Source: Procambarus clarkii (taxonomy: Eukaryota; Arthropoda; Malacostraca; Decapoda; Cambaridae). Taken from it: a stretch of DNA of 64,000 bases. Made by a program: the position numbers and the translations under genes. This document shows positions 1 to 9,520 of this stretch, one piece after another (the first letter of the stretch is position 1; every line of letters starts with the position of its first letter). A model generated the notes under the pieces. That model saw only the letters and a program-made list of their open reading frames with translations, did not search any database and had not been told where the DNA came from. Location: contig NC_091209.1 in the NCBI RefSeq assembly GCF_040958095.1, positions 7,510,589 to 7,574,588 on the forward strand, given 5' to 3'.

Positions 1-21
1 AATCAATTCTCCAAAATTCAT
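1..21 (-). CDS. Start of a Penelope-like element ORF, cut by the window edge
   Basis: An ATG at 21 on the - strand opens a frame beginning MNFGELI, which runs off the window. The same opening (MSFGELL) starts the + strand frame at 1355. That frame also carries a block resembling the N-terminal region of Penelope-like polyproteins. The start lies directly downstream, on the same strand, of the GIY-YIG end of another PLE (325-975). This looks like the tandem arrangement typical of PLEs, where the 3' end of one copy runs into the start of the next. Only seven codons are visible. Confidence 0.45.
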
Positions 22-31
22 TTTTATTTCT

Positions 32-84
32 AGTCTGACGCAACACGAGCGCGTTTCGTAAAACTTATTACATTTTCAAAGACT
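32..84 (-). ncRNA. Degenerate hammerhead-like fold upstream of a PLE ORF
   Basis: Read on the - strand: AGTCT (stem I), a UUGAAAA-like core, a GTAA/TTAC stem II, GAAA, an ACGC/GCGT stem III, then GTC followed by AGACT, which closes stem I. The order of helices and the GAAA...GUC arrangement match a type I hammerhead. Penelope-like elements are known to carry hammerheads in their terminal repeats. The CUGANGA box is altered, including the catalytic G8 position, so I infer a decayed, inactive ribozyme. Confidence 0.4.
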
Positions 85-174
85 TTAGTTCACAAATACA
101 CAACTGAATAGAACTTACGCATCTCCGATTTTATATCTACATTTGAGTGAGGTGGAAGGGGTGATGTGGCATTA

Positions 175-295
175 ACACAAGATAGAACAAGAGGTGGCAT
201 TAATAGGGTATTAATTTCATCAACACAAGACAGAACAAGAGGTGGTATTAATAGGGTATTAATTTCATCAACACAAGACAGAACACGAAACAATG
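175..295. repeat. 48-bp minisatellite in the PLE 3' region
   Basis: A 48-bp unit beginning ACACAAGA at 175, 223 and 271 repeats about 2.5 times. It contains GGGTATTAATTTCATCA. It lies between the GIY-YIG coding end and the next PLE start, so it belongs to the element's untranslated terminal region. Confidence 0.8.
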
Positions 296-324
296 GGTAT
301 TGAATAGAAGTGTTTGTAGAAAGC

Positions 325-975
325 CTATTGGTCCATATTTCTTGATGCTTCTATATTGGAGCGGAGTCTAGAGGTGGGTAGAATATAGTTGTGCAATAAT
401 TGGCTGTTGATTGCTGGTGTTGACTTCTTGATGTGTAGTGCCTCGCAAACGTCAAGCCGCCTGCTATCGCTGTATCTATCGATGATTTCTGTGTTGTTTA
501 CTAGGATTTCTCTGGCTATGGTTTGGTTGTGGGAAGAGATTATATGTTCCTTAATGGAGCCCTGTTGCTTATGCATCGTTAAACGCCTAGAAAGAGATGT
601 TGTTGTCTTGCCTATATACTGGTTTTTTTGGAGCTTACAGTCCCCAAGAGGGCATTTAAAGGCATAGACGACGTTAGTCTCTTTTAAAGCGTTCTGTTTT
701 GTGTCTGGAGAGTTTCTCATGAGTAGGCTGGCCGTTTTTCTGGTTTTATAGTAAATCGTCAGTTGTATCCTCTGATTTTTGTCTGTAGGGATAACGTTTC
801 TATTAACAATATCTTTCAGGACCCTTTCCTCCGTTTTATGAGCTGTGGAAAAGAAGTTCCTGTAAAATAGTCTAATAGGGGGTATAGGTGTTGTGTTAGT
901 TGTCTCTTCAGAGGTTGCATGGCTTTTCACTTTCCTTCTTATGATGTCTTCGACGAAACCATAACCATAAACCAT
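325..975 (-). CDS. Penelope-like retroelement, C-terminal GIY-YIG endonuclease (5'-truncated)
   Basis: This frame encodes the last 216 residues of a PLE polyprotein. Residues about 101-190 form a GIY-YIG nuclease. The VVYAF strand stands for GIY, and QYIGKT (119-124) is the YIG motif. An arginine-rich helix follows (RR at 129-131), then H135 and a probable catalytic Glu in CEALHI near residue 179. C108, C113, H144 and H149 could form the zinc-binding site often found in the PLE version of this domain. In the family the endonuclease nicks target DNA to prime reverse transcription. The reverse-transcriptase part is absent: upstream there is only a repeat and a (TA)n tract. The M at 975 is simply the first ATG of the open stretch. 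This copy cannot be autonomous. Confidence 0.85.
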   Translation of the reverse strand: MVYGYGFVEDIIRRKVKSHATSEETTNTTPIPPIRLFYRNFFSTAHKTEERVLKDIVNRNVIPTDKNQRIQLTIYYKTRKTASLLMRNSPDTKQNALKETNVVYAFKCPLGDCKLQKNQYIGKTTTSLSRRLTMHKQQGSIKEHIISSHNQTIAREILVNNTEIIDRYSDSRRLDVCEALHIKKSTPAINSQLLHNYILPTSRLRSNIEASRNMDQ

Positions 976-999
976 AAACCAAGAAAACTTGGCTTATTA

Positions 1000-1053
1000 G
1001 GCAAATCGGGCCTTGCATAGTAGGCTGAGAAGTGCGTTCTGGCTACTAGGTAC

Positions 1054-1095
<42 letters not shown>
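1000..1095. repeat. Dispersed-repeat end plus (TA)n tract
   Basis: A (TA)n run occupies about 1055-1095. The adjoining 1000-1053 block (on the - strand ACCTAGTAGCCAGAACGCAC) resembles a (TA)-flanked repeat I recall from decapod genomes; that family recognition is from memory. The 63-aa frame across it is low-complexity noise. Confidence 0.6.
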
Positions 1096-1097
<2 letters not shown>

Positions 1098-1247
1098 GTG
1101 TTTAGATAGGAGATGCCTCGTATGGGCCAATAAGCCTTCTGCAGCCCCTATGTTTATCCCTTATGTATCCCCCCATGTTTTCACCTTCATTGTATTATCA
1201 CCTGACCTAATGCGGGTATAAAATCAACTAGTATTGTAAGATCTGTT

Positions 1248-1284
1248 CACTTGAGAATGAACCATGGAGGTTCGAAACGTCGTG
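1248..1284 (+). ncRNA. Second hammerhead-like fold upstream of a PLE ORF
   Basis: The order is CAC, UUGAGAAU, a perfect GAACC/GGTTC hairpin with loop ATGGA (259-273), GAAA (274-277), CGTC (278-281), then GTG, which can pair with the CAC. The arrangement matches the fold at 32-84 and sits at the same place, about 70 bp before an ATG that opens a PLE frame. Stem III would be only the self-complementary ACGT, as would suit a dimeric hammerhead. The CUGANGA core is not intact. Confidence 0.35.
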
Positions 1285-1354
1285 CAAATTATACAAATAA
1301 GTGTAATACACTCTATAGTAAATCACTTCTTTTCTTCACCTTAAAAGTACGAAA

Positions 1355-1675
<321 letters not shown>

Positions 1676-2010
1676 CATATGGAAGAGGATATGTGGACAG
1701 GATATAAGCTGGAATATTAGGATAGGGTGAAGATACAGTGCCCAACCATTGGGAATCAAGAACTGATGCCATTGTTCTGTTGCCCAGTGTGAAAAATAAC
1801 AACTCTGCCTAAACATGTAATGTTAGCTGATAAAAACAGTCTTATGCCTGAATATTTAAATCATTAGTATTTGTTATACAAAATTGCAGTACTGATTTTG
1901 TCAAGAATCACATTGCATAAATATTAAATGTTTAGCTCAAGAGCATTATACAATGTATGGTATAATGGAAAGCAGTAATATAAATATGTATATTATATTA
2001 TGATGCTATT

Positions 2011-2086
2011 GTTGTGTGGTTTACTTTCAGATCCTAAACTTCCAGAGGCAAAGATCTCTGCCAAGAGTAAGAGAGAAGGAGATATT
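2011..2086 (+). pseudogene. Degenerate duplicate of the cyclase splice acceptor and exon start
   Basis: This 76-bp block repeats the next 76 bp. GTGTGGTTTACTTTCAG is followed by ATCCTAAACTTCC, matching GTGTGGCTAACTTTCAG and ATCTTAAACTTCC at the true exon boundary. The copy has lost about 17 bp after the first codons. Splicing to its acceptor (exon start 2031) would read ILNF in frame and then shift to an early stop at 2098-2100. Confidence 0.65.
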
Positions 2087-2106
2087 GATGTGTGGCTAAC
2101 TTTCAG

Positions 2107-2308
2107 ATCTTAAACTTCCGAGGGTTCCGACTACAGTACCGAGGTAAGATCTCCGTTAAGGGCAAGGGAGAGATGGACACATACTTCGTGCTGGGACGGA
2201 AGGCCTCCCATCAACGACAGTTCAGCCGTCATGCATCTACCTACAACTCTCTCGCTGAAGTGGTCTATGGGATGGTTCAGGCCCGAAAGAAACAGACCAT
2301 TAAGAGAA
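2107..2308 (+). CDS. ADCY8: Adenylate cyclase (ADCY8/Ac78C type), penultimate coding exon: end of the C2 catalytic domain
   Basis: The gene product is a membrane adenylate cyclase that makes cAMP from ATP. This exon encodes the last part of the second cytoplasmic catalytic domain, with RGKISVKGKGEMDTYFVLG, a class III cyclase signature. A tail follows that contains YNSLAEVVYGMVQ. That tail and the FVLGR sequence resemble vertebrate ADCY8, hence the subtype. The exon begins in phase 0 after a TTTCAG acceptor and ends in phase 1 at A|GTAACG. Joined to the exon at 4129 it keeps the frame (the split codon becomes AGT). Without splicing the frame would stop at 2325. Earlier exons, with the membrane segments and the C1 domain, lie left of the window. 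Confidence 0.75.
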
Positions 2309-2674
2309 GTAACGTTTACATTTAATAAGCAGTCTACATAGTGTTTATTAAAAACAAACTGATTAAAGAATTGTTGACTTTTCAAAAATATTTTAAGTTC
2401 CTGTTTTGTTACATATTTAGAAGAGAATGTGAAATTGGGGGAATATAACAGTGAAGTTGTAACGAGGAATATGACAGTACAGTTGTAGTTGTAATGGAAT
2501 GTGAATGAAGCTGTAATGGGGAATATAACAGTGGTCTTAGTGTTCATGTGGCAACTACATTAAGATGATCAGCCATTGTATACTGAATATCTAATGACTG
2601 AATACAATAAGTACAGTATTCTATTACATATGAAAGTGTAGGTGTAGTTTATATAGATATGGTAGAATAAAGAA

Positions 2675-2795
2675 TACATGTATTTATTTATTTATTTATA
2701 TACAAGAAGGTACATTAAGGTTAACAGAGAACATAGAAATTAAGTTGAATTTACATTCTTGTAAAGCCACTAGCATGCATAGTGCTTCGAGCAAG
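2675..2795 (-). mobile_element. LINE 3' tail (5'-truncated)
   Basis: Read on the - strand: GAAGCACTATGCATGCTAGTGGCTTTACAAGAATGTAA, then a short UTR, ending in (AAAT)n. This is the shared 3' end of the CR1/L2-like LINEs in this window, here with a tetranucleotide tail. Confidence 0.7.
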
Positions 2796-2905
2796 AAAAC
2801 ATTCTTGCCCGAAATCATTAAAATTCATTGCATTGGGTGGACAGGTGGGAGACAGACCCGGGCAATACTACGTACCCCCTAGTACTGTATACATATTTAT
2901 ATATA

Positions 2906-3851
2906 CAGCGGAACCTTGGTTTACGAATGCCCCGGATTATGATTTTTTTGGTATAAGAAGTCAATTTCTTTGTAAAATTTGACTCAGTGTACGAAGTTTG
3001 CCTCGGAATACAAGTGTATTGATACAGGCATGGGTTGATTGCATGGGTTCTGCTGGGTGCCGGGCAAGGCACGCTTAGTCTACCAGTGTATCCCGCCTAG
3101 TAACGATTGCACTTGAATTCTTTATGAAGAATTTCATTATTTTTCTGCTTTTTGGTTTCTGAACATAAAAGTTTTTATTATATATCAATCATGCCATGGG
3201 TCCCAAGAAAGTCAGTGATAAAGTTCAACCTAAGAAAATACATTAGTTGTGAGTAGAGGCAGTAGAGGCTGTCCCTTCCTCATTAACAAAATGTGTTCAG
3301 TATGGAAAGAACTGCGAAGTTTTGCTGAAAAAAACTTACCCAGATAAAGCTGTAGGAGACCCATTGCATTAACCTTTTTAATGACAATCTGATGTCTCAT
3401 TACAAACAAGTATTAAAAACGTAGGGAAAAACAAATGTCTTTAGACAGATTTTTAGTAAGACAAGCAAGTAGTGACCCACAACCAGGTCCTAGTGGTATG
3501 CCTGAAAAATGTAGGAGAGAGAGAGAGTACTCCAGAAATGTCATCACTGCCTGATGTTATAATGGAAGGGGACCCCCTTCCAAACACTAACACCTCTCCC
3601 CCCCCCCTCCCCCCACCCCTCCTCACCATCTTCCATATGCCAATTGCAGTCCTCAGTTAAAGTTAGGTATAGTAAAAAGTATGAGTAGTATTCTGTATAA
3701 AATGTATTTTCAAGTTAATAGTTTTAGGTGTGTGGAATGAATTAATTCAATTTACATTATTTCTTACGGGAAAATTTGTTTAGGTTTACAAATTTTGGTG
3801 TGTGAACCCATCTCTTAGAATGGATTAAATTCATAAACCAAGGTGCCACTG
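2906..3851 (+). mobile_element. pogo/Tigger-type DNA transposon, internally deleted
   Basis: The ends are inverted repeats: CAGCGGAACCTTGGTTTACG at the left, and the complement of CAGTGGCACCTTGGTTTATG at the right. A TA dinucleotide flanks each side, as expected for the Tc1/mariner superfamily. Near 3193 is a MGPKKVSDK-like transposase start. Near 3425-3500 is the SLDRFLVRQ plus PQPGPSG tail common at the end of Tigger/pogo transposases. The catalytic core between them is missing, and the tail is frameshifted after a GA run. At 946 bp it is a non-autonomous remnant. The 62-aa frame at 3472 is a shadow of the tail. Confidence 0.75.
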
Positions 3852-4128
3852 TATGTACATTATTATATAATGTTTACAAATAATCCAATCCACACAAATA
3901 ATCCAGTCCACACAAATTAAATGAGTGATCACATTTCAGTTTGTCTTGGACCCTTATCATAATTACTGGAATTTGACTGAGGGGTTCATCTCTAGGTAGG
4001 CTTGACAATGACAGGAAGCTGGCATATGTATTGTTGGGTTATTTGTATTCAGATGTGTTATTGCAACTTATTTTCTGAATATCTGTATACCTAAAATAAT
4101 AATACTTTCCTCTTTGGTATCTACTCAG

Positions 4129-4352
4129 GTAATACCACAGTGAAGAGAGACCGACCCAGGAAAATATCTCCATCGGAGACGGGTGCCTCTACAGCCTCCT
4201 CTGGCCTAGGCAGCCGGGACTTAACGCCAGGCCTCTCCCGTCGGGGCGGGCGACTGGAGAAGACTACTTCCTCACACCACAACCTCCGTAGCCTCACCAA
4301 AGACGACCACCGTCAGGATATTCAAAGCAGAGGACATGATGAGGCTGTTTAA
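4129..4352 (+). CDS. ADCY8: Adenylate cyclase (ADCY8/Ac78C type), last coding exon: cytoplasmic C-terminal tail
   Basis: The exon follows a CTACTCAG acceptor and joins the exon ending at 2308 in phase 1. Together the two exons give 142 codons including the TAA stop at 4350-4352. The tail is basic and rich in Ser/Thr (KRDRPRKISPSETG, then a run of SR/RR/HH residues). It looks unstructured and has possible basophilic kinase sites such as RKIS. No domain is recognised, as is usual for this end of the family. Support comes from the matching phase, the good acceptor and a coding-like GC content above the surrounding intron. The exact end of the protein is inferred. Confidence 0.65.
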
Positions 4353-4369
4353 CTGGCAGGCTCATTCAG

Positions 4370-4800
4370 TGATGGACTCAAGCTCTGCAGTTGAAACTGT
4401 GCAATAACATTGCTCATCAAGTGATACTGGACTGTGAAGCTATGGAAGTGAAGCTGTGATCACAAAGATCTGTACATGAGGCTGTGCAGCTATTGACCTG
4501 AGCTGCGTAGCTATGTACATTTACTGTGCATGTTTACTTACAGGTCTGGGCATTATACTGTGCAGTTGTGAACATTCACTATTCAGATATGAACATGAAG
4601 CAGTTCATTTGTGGATCCAAAGCTGTGCAATTATGTACCTTCACTGTGCAGCTATAGAAGAGAAGCTGCAAATGTGCAGCTCTGTACCTTCACTGAGCAG
4701 CTGTGGATGTGAAGCTGTGCAGCTTCACATGCAACTGGGGACACAGCTGTACAGGGTGCATCAAGAAGCTGAGGCAGTACAATGCATGAATGGGTGTCTG
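4370..4800 (+). repeat. Degenerate tandem repeat in the cyclase 3' UTR
   Basis: Variants of GTGAAGCTGTGCAGCTATGT and TACCTTCACTGTGCAGCT recur irregularly about 10-15 times. AGCTGTGCAGCT cores are self-complementary. No coding function is seen; the frames across it are by-products. Confidence 0.65.
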
Positions 4801-4882
4801 CTGTAGTAAGTTGTTTGGCAGACTGAAAGATAAGCTTAAAAACCAACAAACAGAATTCTGTAGTGTTTTGTACCAAGTTTAC

Positions 4883-4888
4883 AATAAA
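4883..4888 (+). promoter_or_regulatory. ADCY8: Candidate poly(A) signal of the adenylate cyclase gene
   Basis: AATAAA in ACAATAAAGTTGTGAAC, about 530 bp after the stop. It is the first good signal on this strand after the gene. Confidence 0.4.
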
Positions 4889-4984
4889 GTTGTGAACTAA
4901 AACTTAAGTTTGATGCAGAGCAATAGATTCAACTTTGTGAAGCACAATTCATGCATAATAAACGAGCCTCGCCAGTTTAGCATA

Positions 4985-5220
4985 AGACGAACTAGGCTAG
5001 GGTTCATTGAACATTTACACAACCACTTACGAAACCTGAATATCTTTCCTAAATCATGGCAGCTTTGTTTACATTTATTAAACAGTTTACGAATTTCCAA
5101 GTCTTACAAGGTTGTGTATAGCAATAATAATAACCTTAGGTTGCAAAGTTTTGAAGCTCATAAACTGTTTAATAAATGTAAGTGAAGTCACCACGATTGA
5201 GGAAAGATATACAGGTTTTG
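4985..5220. mobile_element. Old fold-back MITE related to the one at 42705
   Basis: The inverted arms are ACGAAACCTGAATATCTTTCC and, at the right, GGAAAGATATACAGGTTTTG. Inside are GTTTACATTTATTAAACAGT and AAACTGTTTAATAAATGTAA. The core is shared with the 42705-42938 MITE, but the outermost TIR is eroded. Confidence 0.6.
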
Positions 5221-5224
5221 TTAG

Positions 5225-6055
5225 TGATTGCATAAATACTTGATGAATCCTGGCATCAACGTGGCACCATTTCCTGAGTGTGTAGGCTACCCAAGCTTAT
5301 CAATCTGCAGTCAGGTCAAATATTTATGTCTGCTTTACCGGAAGCTGGACCTTCCAGTTAAGATATGTGTAATACTATCAACACAAAAGCTGTCTTCCTT
5401 GAGCAAGCTTGATTATAAGGATTCAGTATACTGTACAAGGGCAAACTATATACTCAGGAAGACATGGGTATTAGGTACACTATATAGACTCAGGATGACA
5501 TGGGTATGGGGTACATAGATGATTGACAGTTGAGAGGCTGGACCAAAGAGCTGAAGCTCAACCCCCACAAGTACAACTAGGTGAGTACAATATGTACCCA
5601 GGATGACAAGGGATACATTGGAATGTGATAAAGTATACACCAAGGATAATGGTTAATACATGGGCATGGGGTATATACCAAGAGAATATTGATGTAAAGA
5701 GTTCAGAAAAGGAATTAATACATTCTGGATAATATTGTGTTGTGTGTAAGAGATGGCTGCAAACATTGTTGAGAGACAGTTCTTCAAAGGCTGTTTGACA
5801 AAACACAGAGTTGTAGAGCAAGTGAACTAGGAATGACCTCGTTCACACGTGAAACAATGGTACATTAACAGTTAACAAGTTTTTACGTAACACATAATGA
5901 GGAACATAAGGAAAGCGTCACAAAAATACAAAGTATCAGCACAATATTGTGTATCCAAGAAAATACTGAGTCAATGCAATGGAATCGACCTCTCATCCTA
6001 GTGGATATTTAATTAATTACATTTTGAAAGGCTGTGTAATGCCATAATAATGTAT
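5225..6055. other. Unassigned intergenic DNA with one LINE-derived fragment
   Basis: At 5510-5590 there is the reverse complement of a repeat also seen at 50065 and 56500 (GCTGAAGCTCAACCCCCACA, then ACTAGGTGAGTAC). Around it GGAAGACATGGGTATTAGGT and similar units recur loosely. No gene is seen. Confidence 0.45.
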
Positions 6056-6430
6056 AATTCTAATAACCAAACATTTACATATAAAGCAGAACCAACAGTT
6101 GTAGCATCTGGTTGTACGTGTTGTATATTAGAAGATGACTATACAATGTAGTACCATTGATGCACATGTATACATGTATGTAGTGCAGGTGACATGCATG
6201 TACAAATGTATGTGCCAGTAATGTACACATACACACATCTCTAGTGCAGGTATCATACATGTACAGATGTAGGGAATTGAGATATCATTTATTGACCCAT
6301 CTACATTTACTCTCTCTCTCTCCCCATTCATATTTACCACCTTCTCCCCATCTACATTCACTTTCTCTTCCCATCCATATTCACCACCTTTCTCCCCCAT
6401 CTGCATTCACCTTTCTCATGCCTCTCTCAT
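6056..6430. repeat. Two degenerate minisatellites
   Basis: From 6150 to 6275 runs a TGTACATGTATG-type repeat. From 6296 to 6425 is a pyrimidine-rich unit of about 50-55 bp (CATCTACATTTAC, then CTCTC, CCCATTCATATTCACCACC). No coding content. Confidence 0.6.
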
Positions 6431-7780
6431 GATGGCCCTTACTCTCCCCAATAACCTAGCCCATTCCATGCCGTGAAAAAATCCAACCTCCTAACCAAAC
6501 CAGAAACGTACAAACCCCAGCCACCCACCTAAACCTATCAAGTCCGATGCATAAAAAATTTTAGATATTTGTGAGCCATTACTTTTCTTAATAGGTTGCA
6601 TTTGTAACGATTATCATAATGTTAAGAAAATGACCTTTTAGTCGAGCTGATGGGATGGTGACCTATGCACATGAACATGTGTAATAAGCAAGTACAGTAC
6701 TTCACAGAGCACGTACATTTGTAAAAAGGAATCAAGTGTCATAAAATCAATATATTTTTATGTGCCAAATAATTATTCATTTGTATGTATATTACCTGTA
6801 ATAATATTGGCAACAGAGAGTTCTGCTACTATGAATTCCAAGATTCTGTGATAATGCTGTGTTGGATGTAGTATCTCAGGACATCACAAGAGCAGTGCAT
6901 CTGCAGTTATAACGCTGAAGTGACTATGGTGCTGTAATCAGCTCTGAATAAATATTGCCGATGATCTACAAAGTTGTGGCTGAAATCAAATGTGTTTGAT
7001 ATCAATATTTTTTAATAGTCACAAAATGCTTGACATTATCTTGTAGCTTGTGGTGTTGTGGCAGCAAGTTGTACCAACTTGCTGGGGACAAAGTTGAGGT
7101 GGGGTAGATGGCAAGTTTATTTATTTATTTTTTGTTTAATGTTTAGGATGTGTAATAGTTCTTAGATTACATAAATGTTGATCACTACAGAGCAGTATTA
7201 GTATAGTAAGGTATGGTATAAAGAAATGTGTATCTCTAATTATACATCCAGCTAGCCTTGTGTATGATAGGACAAAGTGTACAGAAGTAACATGGCAAGG
7301 GTTCATACTCAGTTTTATCACATACACTAGCATACACTCATACAGAAACCTCGCCCCAGTACATGCCCCCATCCCAATACACACATCCATCCCAGCAAAC
7401 CAACAAAATTATTAGAGGAAGGGGGGGGGGGGGAAGTAAAGGACCAAAGGCAGATGGAACATGATCCTGAAAATCATATACAGTATACTAACAGATGGAA
7501 TGAGATGACAAATACTGGAGCAAAAACGATATAATTCAGCTTAAGATGCCAGATATTGTTGCACTAACAGACAAAACTTTAAGATAATATTTTAAATGAG
7601 ATTATATTCCTGAGAGGCTACTCAATTTGAAGATAACAGAAAAATGAGAAATGTGGAGACATTGCTGTGCTGGTGAAAGAACACCTGAAGGCATGACAGT
7701 TAATAATTGACAGCTCAGGTTCACACACTTTGAATAATTATAAAGCCAGTTTTTTATTAAAGTAATTGAATTTTCAAAAT
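6431..7780. other. Unassigned intergenic DNA
   Basis: AT-rich sequence with a G homopolymer at about 7422-7434 and short direct repeats. I see no gene or recognisable mobile element. Confidence 0.4.
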
Positions 7781-7794
7781 ATAGTAGAATTTAC

Positions 7795-8130
7795 AGACAT
7801 TGTTTAATTATTTTGTCAACATATGTTTTCAAACTGATGTTCGTTCTGATCCAGGTACTGCTGATAACACGAAGCAATGGAATCGCAAACATCAAGAAAC
7901 ATTTCGTTTGGTATTTGAGAGCATTTTTGTTCAATGGCTACTCTCAATTCAGCGACTGTTGCCGGATTTGTAGGCTTGCCTGGTAACTGAGGAGGGTATT
8001 CTATGAAACCCCCTTCGTCCAATCCACCTGTTTGGCAAAATCTCATCAAGGTAGGACCCTTATATCACAATGATAGTGTTGGGGGTGCCCCATCTTGCTG
8101 AAAATAAACATCATTTGAGCTATCAGATGT
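7795..8130 (-). pseudogene. Tc1/mariner-superfamily transposase, C-terminal fragment with internal deletion
   Basis: On the - strand, VYFQQDGAPP (near 8110) carries the second catalytic Asp of the DDE fold. A frame shift follows, then GGFIEYPPQLPG. Next comes an end fragment, PATVAELRVAIEQKCSQIPN through to DQNEHQFENI and the stop. The segment that should hold the third catalytic acid after the PP.LPG motif is missing. It is a dead remnant. Confidence 0.7.
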
Positions 8131-8224
8131 TAAAGTGTGTACACATTTTTGGGGGACAACAAGTACAGTATAAACGTAATTTTTTGGGACAAAAATATAA
8201 ACAAATATTTGTAATAGGTTACAT

Positions 8225-8625
8225 GAACAGAAAATGTAAAAACCTCCTAAGGTCATTCCTGCCTGCAATATATGGTTTTTACTCTGATTTACCTGAGGGG
8301 CCACTAAGACTCGAGACCACTGAGGGTCTCGACGAGGACAGGAGGCTGGAGGTTTGTCACAGGTCCCCCCCATTCGTCTTGACAATCCTTTCCAGGTGGA
8401 CTTTAAAACCTAATCAGTCTTAGCGTTTACAGCTTCAGCGGGTAGGCAGTTCCATGGGTTTATGACTTTGTGGGTGAAAAAGCATCTGTTCTCAGTCCTA
8501 CTTAGGTTTGTTGAGCTTAAAACAGTTGCTCCTTGTTTCATGCTCAACAAATTAATGGTAATTAATACACTTCCATAACACGGTTGGTATATATGATATA
8601 TGGGTTCCAAATATTTATACTTGCT
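8225..8625 (-). pseudogene. LINE reverse transcriptase C-terminal remnant
   Basis: The - strand frame at 8410-8610 encodes SRTENRCFFTHKVINPWNCL, then PAEAV. That is the typical tail of CR1/Jockey-type RTs (FF..RVINPWNSLP). Stops and shifts break the rest. The 3' side (8225-8410) is degenerate UTR-like sequence. Confidence 0.6.
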
Positions 8626-8639
8626 GTACTGATGGCTAG

Positions 8640-9160
8640 AGTGTAGGTGTATCCAGAGTCAAGTAAAAAAAATGTTGATAATGATATGACGGAATTAACT
8701 CAATATTGGTGAAAAATAAATGTTTTTATCTGGTCTACGGTGATATTTGTCCCTGTCTTTGTCCGCCATCTGTGTAAGGAAGCACATTTATGTCAACTTT
8801 ATAAGATACAGTGTTCATAATATATATGTATAAATACGTCAATCTTATAATAAAGGTGTACGGTGTACTATATTAATGTGAATATTTTGTACACAGACTG
8901 AATATTTATTGTTCTGTCACTAGGACTTCCAGAATTATGCTATTATTTTAATATTTACAATTGATATAAATGATGTAAGCTTAATCTCTCCTGTTTCCAC
9001 AACATAAGTTGTTTTTATCCAATGTGAGAAGAAATGTATATTTTATGTACCCATAGATAAGAATGAAAGTTAAAAATAAGCAAATTATCAATAAGTCTTT
9101 AAATAGTCCTAATAGCCTAGGTATTGTCAATTGTTCCAGTAACCTAACACAAAAATAACA
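8640..9160. other. Unassigned AT-rich DNA
   Basis: No gene or repeat recognised. Confidence 0.4.
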
Positions 9161-9164
9161 TCAC

Positions 9165-9500
9165 ATGAAACCAACAGGCATGGCAGGATGTGCAAAACAG
9201 CCCCAATGCAATGCAGAGATGCAGTAGGTATGCAGAGAGCAAACTCTAACAACACAAAGGCCTATGACTTTTCAACACACTCCCACAACGGATAAGGGGC
9301 ATAACTGTCCGGCCTCTCACAGTGTATGAGAGACCTCTTGCAACACTGTGCAAGTCCTACTGTTCTATGTCCTACATTGAGGTTTGTTGAACTTAAAACT
9401 GTTGCTTTTTGTTTGTTACATCTGACCTTTTGGAGAAATTGTCAGGATCAACATCCTTCAACTTGTTCAGTATTTTCAAGGCTTCAATGAGATCTACCCT
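9165..9500 (+). pseudogene. LINE fragment (same family as 26230-27080)
   Basis: GGCATGGCAGGATGTGCA, AACACACTCCCACAACGGATAAGGGGCATAAC and CCTCTCACAGTGTATGAGAGA match the + strand LINE at 26720-26880. It covers the last part of the RT frame, with stops. The following 9400-9500 (TTTGGAGAAATTGTCAGGAT) is similar debris. Confidence 0.55.
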
Positions 9501-9520
9501 GTCATGCCTGATATGCAGTG

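Larger units (their letters stand above)
2309..4128 (+). other. ADCY8: Last intron of the adenylate cyclase gene
   Basis: The intron starts GTAACG and ends CTACTCAG. It contains a LINE 3' tail (2675-2795) and a pogo/Tigger element (2906-3851). The remainder is AT-rich and shows nothing else. Confidence 0.7.
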
